Program-made: the position numbers and the translations under genes
NCBI RefSeq assembly: GCF_023897065.1
Contig: NZ_JAMHIV010000010.1
Coordinates: 124,001 to 188,000 of the forward strand
Reading direction: 5' to 3'
Origin: Crossiella sp. SN42
GTDB lineage: Bacteria > Actinomycetota > Actinomycetes > Mycobacteriales > Pseudonocardiaceae
DNA length: 64,000 nt
Notes under the pieces: model-generated
Told to the model about the DNA's origin: nothing
What the model saw: only the letters and a program-made list of their open reading frames with translations
Databases searched by the model: none
In this document: one piece after another, positions 60,622 through 64,000 of the stretch
Position numbering within the stretch: the stretch's first letter is position 1
Layout: every line of letters starts with the position of its first letter

Positions 60622-61632
60622 TCAGGAGCCGGGGCGGCGGCGGTGCGCGCTGGCCCGTTCGGTCAGCCGCGGCGGCAGCAGGGTCAGCGCGGGCGGCCGG
60701 ACCCCGGCCAGGCGGGCGGCGAGCAGGTCCACGGCCCTGGCGCCGAGCTCCTCGGCGGGCAGGTGCACCGAGGTCAGCCGCGGCGAGGCCCGCTCGGCCA
60801 GCTCGTCCGGGCAGATGGCCACCACCGAAAGGTCGGCCGGCACGTCGCGGCCGAGCTCGCGCAGGCAGGTCAGCACCGAGGGCAGCGCGCCCTCGTTGTG
60901 CACCACCAGCGCGGTCAGCCGGGGCTGCTCCTGCAACAGGGCGGCCACCGTGCGCCGCACCGAGGGCAGCTGCTCGTCGGTGGCCCTGGTCAGCACCGAG
61001 ACGCCGCGGCGGATCGCGGCCGCGGTGAAGCCTGCCATGGTGCGGTGCGCGTAACCGGCGTCGCGGTGGTAGACCAGCTGGGGCGAGCCGAGCAGGGCCA
61101 CGCTGTGGTGCCCGAGGTCGGCCAGGTGGTCCAGGCACAGCGCGCCCGCCGCGGTGAAGTCCAGGTCCACGCAGGTCAGTCCGGTGGGGTCGACCGGGAA
61201 GCCGATCAGCACCGAGGGGCGGTCCATCGCGCGCAGCACCGGCGCCCTGGCATCGCGCAGCTCCACGTCCATCACCACCAGGCCGTCCACGCCGCTGCGC
61301 TGCACCGCCTGGCGCAGGCCCTCCGCGCCGGTGTCCGCGGTGAGCAGCAGCACGTCGTTGCCGTGCCGGTGCGCGGCGGTGGTCACCGCGCTGACGAAGC
61401 GCATCAGCACCGGCAGGTGGGTGCCCGCGCGCAGCGGCGCGACCAGGCCCAGCACCCCGGTCCGGCGCGCCGCGCCGCGAGGCGGCTGCTGGGTGAGGTA
61501 GCCGAGGGCGCGGGCGCTCTCCTCCACCTTGGCCTTGGTGGCCGGGCTGATCGCGCGCTTGCCGGAGAGCACGTAGGACACCGTGCTCGGGGCGACGCCG
61601 GCCCGCCGAGCCACGTCCGCGATGGTGGCCAA
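60622..61632 (-). CDS. LacI-family repressor, probably for the adjacent pectate lyases
   Basis: The 336-residue regulator has a LacI helix-turn-helix (ATIADVARRAGVAPSTVSYVLSG) and hinge (LGYLTQQPPRGAARR), then an effector domain (LTCVDLDFTAAGALCLDHLADLGH, SVVAICPDELAERASPRLTSVHLP). It starts with TTG at 61632 behind AGGAGG. It is divergent from the PL1 pectate lyase gene across a 333-bp gap rich in inverted repeats, so control of pectin genes is the simplest reading. It is clearly different from the CebR- and BxlR-like proteins in this window. Confidence 0.88.
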   Translation of the reverse strand: MATIADVARRAGVAPSTVSYVLSGKRAISPATKAKVEESARALGYLTQQPPRGAARRTGVLGLVAPLRAGTHLPVLMRFVSAVTTAAHRHGNDVLLLTADTGAEGLRQAVQRSGVDGLVVMDVELRDARAPVLRAMDRPSVLIGFPVDPTGLTCVDLDFTAAGALCLDHLADLGHHSVALLGSPQLVYHRDAGYAHRTMAGFTAAAIRRGVSVLTRATDEQLPSVRRTVAALLQEQPRLTALVVHNEGALPSVLTCLRELGRDVPADLSVVAICPDELAERASPRLTSVHLPAEELGARAVDLLAARLAGVRPPALTLLPPRLTERASAHRRRPGS

Positions 61633-61689
61633 CCCGCCCTCCTCGTCACCGCCGTTGGTGCTCTGGGACGGTACGGCCGGGCAGGGGGT

Positions 61690-61744
61690 CCGGCTAGGGC
61701 CAACCGTCTTGCCAACGCCCTCCGGCAAGACGGTTTCCAGCCGG
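61690..61744. repeat. Long inverted repeat with internal loop upstream of PL1 gene
   Basis: AACCGTCTTGCC (61702-61713) pairs exactly with GGCAAGACGGTT (61724-61735) around a 10-nt loop. Outside small unpaired steps, CCGGCT (61690-61695) pairs with AGCCGG (61739-61744). Between divergent genes this is more likely an operator or insulating hairpin than an ordinary terminator. Confidence 0.55.
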
Positions 61745-61751
61745 CCGGAGC

Positions 61752-61786
61752 CATTTCGACAATTCGATTCGAAGGCAATCGAAATG
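61752..61786. promoter_or_regulatory. Nested TCGAA palindromes, candidate operator of the PL1 gene
   Basis: CATTTCGA (61752-61759) and TCGAAATG (61779-61786) are exact inverted arms 19 bp apart, and TTCGATTCGAA (61763-61773) is a second palindrome inside them. They lie about 40 bp before the -35 box of the candidate promoter. Confidence 0.5.
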
Positions 61787-61825
61787 AGTCATATACGTGA
61801 TGAGAGAAATCGGCGAATCGGCATG

Positions 61826-61854
61826 TTGACAGCTGGTAAATGCCTCATTACGCT
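61826..61854 (+). promoter_or_regulatory. Sigma-70-type promoter of the PL1 pectate lyase gene
   Basis: TTGACA (61826-61831) and TACGCT (61849-61854) are separated by 17 bp. A transcript from here would have a leader of about 100 nt before the ATG at 61966. Confidence 0.55.
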
Positions 61855-61965
61855 GCCGGTTGCAGCATTTTTTGTCATTATCATTTACCGCCGCTGATTC
61901 TCATTCACCGCAGTGGCCGCTGTCTTTTTCCGCTGGCGGTGGCCACCGTTCACGAGAGGAAGCAG

Positions 61966-62925
61966 ATGTCCCGGACATCCTTACTGAACCGGCGGGCTCC
62001 CTGGTCTGCCGCGCTGGTCGTCGCGCTGGCCGTCACCGGCGTGGCAGCGGCCGCGCCTGCCGCCTCGGCCGCACCGTTCGACCTGGCGGGCTGGGCCACC
62101 CAGGGCGGCGGCACCACCGGCGGTGGCGGCGCCACCCCGGTCACCGTCAGCACCGCGGCCGCCTTCACCGCCGCGGTCAAGGCCAGCGGTCCCGCGGTGG
62201 TCCGCGTCACCGGCACCATCGCGCTGTCCGGCATGGCCGCGGTCAGCTCGGACAAGACCATCATCGGGGTCGGCTCCGGCGCCACCATCACCGGGCATGG
62301 CCTCAACATCTCCAGGTCCGCCAACGTGATCGTGCGCAACCTGAACTTCCGCAACTGGGCCGATGACGCGATCAACGTGCAGTACTCCACCCGGGTGTGG
62401 ATCGACCACAACAGCTTCGCCAGTGGCAAGGACGGCGCGGTCGACGTCAAGCGCGCCTCCGACCTGGTCACCGTGTCCTGGAACAAGTTCTCCAGCCACG
62501 ACAAGACGATGCTGCTCGGGCACAGCGACGACAACGGCGGCGAGGACCGGGGCAAGCTCCGGGTGACCTACCACCACAACTTCTTCGACGGCACCGGGCA
62601 GCGGCACCCCAGGGTGCGCTTCGGCAACCCGGTGCACGTCTACAACAACTACTACGGCGGCGTCACCGGTTACGGCGTGGCGTCCACCAAGGAAGGCGGC
62701 GTGCTGGTCGAAGGCAATTTCTTCGAAAACACCGAGGACCCGTTCCACCTGGGTGAGGGCAGTTCTCCCGCGGGCACGCTGGTGGCCAGGAACAACCATT
62801 TCGTCGGCTCCGGCTCCGGGCAGGCCGGCGGCAGTGTGAAGAGCATTCCCTATTCGTATCAGCTGGACCGCGCCAGTGACGTGAAGACGATCGTCCGGAA
62901 CGGGGCAGGCCCAGGGCGCATCTGA
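61966..62925 (+). CDS. Secreted PL1 pectate lyase
   Basis: The 319-residue protein has a signal peptide cleaved after AASA (about residue 35) and a right-handed beta-helix of polysaccharide lyase family 1. Family blocks are present: VWIDHNSFASGKDGAVDVKR, in pieces, with the calcium-site acids; VSWNKFSSHDKTMLLGHSD; and RVTYHHNFFDG followed by GQRHPRVRFG, which contains the conserved Arg-Pro-Arg catalytic arginine region. It should cleave polygalacturonate by calcium-dependent beta elimination outside the cell. The ATG follows GAGAGGAAGC. A strong hairpin follows the stop, so the next pectate lyase gene may have its own promoter or rely on read-through. Confidence 0.94.
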   Translation: MSRTSLLNRRAPWSAALVVALAVTGVAAAAPAASAAPFDLAGWATQGGGTTGGGGATPVTVSTAAAFTAAVKASGPAVVRVTGTIALSGMAAVSSDKTIIGVGSGATITGHGLNISRSANVIVRNLNFRNWADDAINVQYSTRVWIDHNSFASGKDGAVDVKRASDLVTVSWNKFSSHDKTMLLGHSDDNGGEDRGKLRVTYHHNFFDGTGQRHPRVRFGNPVHVYNNYYGGVTGYGVASTKEGGVLVEGNFFENTEDPFHLGEGSSPAGTLVARNNHFVGSGSGQAGGSVKSIPYSYQLDRASDVKTIVRNGAGPGRI

Positions 62926-62937
62926 GCGCCTGCCCGT

Positions 62938-62982
62938 GCGCTCCGGGGCCGGCGCGGCCGTCGCCCGCCGTCCCCGGAGCGC
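62938..62982 (+). terminator. Hairpin between the two pectate lyase genes
   Basis: GCGCTCCGGGG (62938-62948) pairs exactly with 62972-62982 across a 23-nt loop, beginning 12 bp after the PL1 stop. Confidence 0.5.
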
Positions 62983-63018
62983 CACCGCGTCCATCGCCGG
63001 CCACGCACCGGAGGAGCC

Positions 63019-64000
63019 ATGAGCACACCCCTGAGCCGCCGCTCCTTCGCCCGGCTCACCCTCGCCCCGGCCGCCCTCACCCTGCTCGGCGGCGGCACGG
63101 CGCAGGCGACCACCGCCCCGGCGGGCCTGGACCGCGGCGCGGTGGTGCGCGCGATGGGCCGGGCCGCGGTCTTCCTGGACCGCCAGGTCTCCTGCCGCGG
63201 CGGTTACCTGTGGAGCTACCTGCCCGACCTGTCCGCCTGCTGGGGTGAGCTGGCGGCGCGGCGGAGCATGTGCTGGGTGCAGCCGCCCGGCACGCCCTCG
63301 GTCGGGCACAGCCTGCTCGACGCCTACCACGCCACCGGCGCGGAGGAGTGCTACCGCGCCGCCGAGCGCACCGGGCTGGCCCTGGTGGCCGCGCAGCTGC
63401 CGAGCGGCGGCTGGAACTACGTGCACGACTTCGCCGGGACCGGCGCGCTGCGCCGCTGGTACCACACCGTCGGCGCGAACGGCTGGCGGCAGGAGGAGTT
63501 CCAGCACCACTACGGCAACGCCACCTTCGACGACGCGGGCACCTCGGCCGCCGCGCAGCTGATCCTGCGGCTGTACCTGGCACGCCGCGATCCCCGGTTC
63601 AAGGCGGCGCTGGCGCGGGCGATCCGGTTCGTGCTCGCCGCGCAGTTCCGCGGTGGCGTGGCCGACGGCGGCTGGCCGCAGCGGTTCCCCGCCTTCGCCG
63701 GCTCGGTCTCCCGCACGCACTGGCCAGCCGAACGGCCGCCGTGGCTGCCCGCCGACGTGCGGCACGGCCTGGAGGACGGCGAGTACACCCAGCACGTCAC
63801 CTTCAACGACGACGTGCTCGGCGAGAACATCAAGTTCCTGCTGCTGTGCGCCACCTCGCTGCGCCGACCGGACCTGTTCGAACCGGTGCACCGCGCGATG
63901 CGCTGCCTGCAACGGATGCAGCAGCCAGGGCCGCAGGCCGGCTGGGCCCTGCAACACCTGTCCAGGGCCGCGCGCGGCCGTCCGGCAGGCGCCCCGGCGG
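63019..64000 (+). CDS. Tat-exported pectate lyase, PL10-like, cut by window end
   Basis: The frame is open from the ATG at 63019 (behind GGAGGAG) to the end of the window, giving 327 visible residues. It starts with a twin-arginine signal (SRRSFARLTLAPAALTL). The mature part resembles the alpha/alpha-barrel of Pec_lyase/PL10 proteins: VGHSLLDAYHATGAEECYRAAE, in pieces; QLPSGGWNYVHDFAG; HYGNATFDDAGTSAAAQLILRLY; GGWPQRFP; and FNDDVLGENIKFLLL. The last visible stretch (AGWALQH...RPAGAPA) fits the usual substrate-site block. It should act on pectate together with the PL1 enzyme. Family assignment is by pattern and is less certain than for PL1. Confidence 0.8.
   Translation, partial: MSTPLSRRSFARLTLAPAALTLLGGGTAQATTAPAGLDRGAVVRAMGRAAVFLDRQVSCRGGYLWSYLPDLSACWGELAARRSMCWVQPPGTPSVGHSLLDAYHATGAEECYRAAERTGLALVAAQLPSGGWNYVHDFAGTGALRRWYHTVGANGWRQEEFQHHYGNATFDDAGTSAAAQLILRLYLARRDPRFKAALARAIRFVLAAQFRGGVADGGWPQRFPAFAGSVSRTHWPAERPPWLPADVRHGLEDGEYTQHVTFNDDVLGENIKFLLLCATSLRRPDLFEPVHRAMRCLQRMQQPGPQAGWALQHLSRAARGRPAGAPA

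Larger units (their letters stand above)
61633..61965. other. 333-bp non-coding gap, unusually AT-rich toward the pectate lyase gene
   Basis: This gap lies between the divergent LacI-type gene and the PL1 gene. It holds a long hairpin (61690-61744), nested TCGAA palindromes (61752-61786), a sigma-70-type promoter (61826-61854) and a 5' leader of about 100 nt. The second half is markedly poorer in GC than any other stretch of the window. I see no convincing gene in it. Confidence 0.7.

Noticed and set aside
61784-61897. A 37-codon membrane-like peptide frame (MSHIRDERNRRIG...) before the pectate lyase gene
   Set aside because: It overlaps the candidate promoter, has no ribosome site and does not show the third-position GC of real genes here; it looks like chance in an AT-rich stretch.
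63950-64000. Possible frameshift near the visible end of the PL10-like gene (AGWALQHLSRAARGRPAGAPA)
   Set aside because: The stretch differs from what I expected for the family, but the frame stays open to the window edge and one segment is not enough to claim a broken gene.
1-64000. CRISPR arrays, tRNA or rRNA genes, insertion sequences, integrase or attachment sites
   Set aside because: I read both strands for repeat-spacer series, tRNA cloverleaf ends, transposase motifs and direct-repeat borders and found none that holds up; short direct repeats at 26477 and 60562 are too few and too short to be an array.

Overview
The window is 64 kb of very GC-rich DNA (GC at almost every third codon position, frequent GTG and TTG starts, long antisense shadow frames, ATGA/GTGA gene overlaps). 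AfsR/SARP regulators, CebR-type and BxlR-type sugar regulons, Tat-exported enzymes and CBM2-bearing cellulases point to a filamentous actinomycete, most likely of the order Pseudonocardiales; the genus cannot be fixed from the sequence. I saw no rRNA, tRNA, insertion sequence, CRISPR array or phage gene.

Layout. (1) 1-5704: L-arabinose catabolism (end of araD, araA) in one operon with a ChvE-GguA-GguB multiple-sugar ABC importer. (2) 5849-11607: two small membrane proteins, an MFS (AAHS-like) transporter and a sulfonate/nitrate/aromatic-type ABC importer, divergent from a Tat-exported Rieske lipoprotein. (3) 11856-24407: an AfsR-like regulator carrying two NTPase cores, a small exported protein with two CMR motifs, an I36-type peptidase inhibitor, and a tandem pair of very large exported proteins (1393 and 1130 aa) that share a propeller-like region, a transglycosylase-like core and a golvesin-like domain but differ at the C terminus. 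(4) 24415-26414: a two-component system divergent from a GH127 enzyme. (5) 26576-53360: a lignocellulose island with GH127, two GH6, GH5_8 mannanase, GH1, the CebEFG cellodextrin importer, GH48, an AA10 LPMO, GH10 xylanase, the BxlEFG xylo-oligosaccharide importer, GH3 xylosidase, a CE3-like esterase and two LacI repressors. (6) 53477-56716: a coupled operon P450 - TetR - ferredoxin - P450. (7) 56748-60448: a coupled operon of a free-standing amino-acid adenylation domain, a membrane flavoreductase-like protein, an ECF sigma factor and its zinc-finger anti-sigma. (8) 60622-64000: a LacI repressor and two pectate lyases (PL1, and PL10-like cut by the window end).

How it works together. Secreted enzymes attack cellulose (GH6, GH48, AA10), mannan (GH5_8), xylan (GH10, CE3), arabinan or arabinosides (GH127) and pectin (PL1, PL10). 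The oligosaccharides enter by the Ceb and Bxl importers, are split inside by GH1 and GH3, and arabinose enters the araDA route. Eight copies of the CebR-type operator TGGGAGCGCTCCCA or close variants lie before nearly all cellulose and mannan genes, before the esterase, and before one unknown lipoprotein. A different element, CGAAA-N2-TTTCG and relatives, marks the xylan genes, with one copy inside the repressor gene itself. The least explained parts are the adenylation/membrane-reductase/sigma operon, the giant exported tandem pair, and a triple GTCGAA repeat with identical 12/11 bp spacing at two distant promoters.
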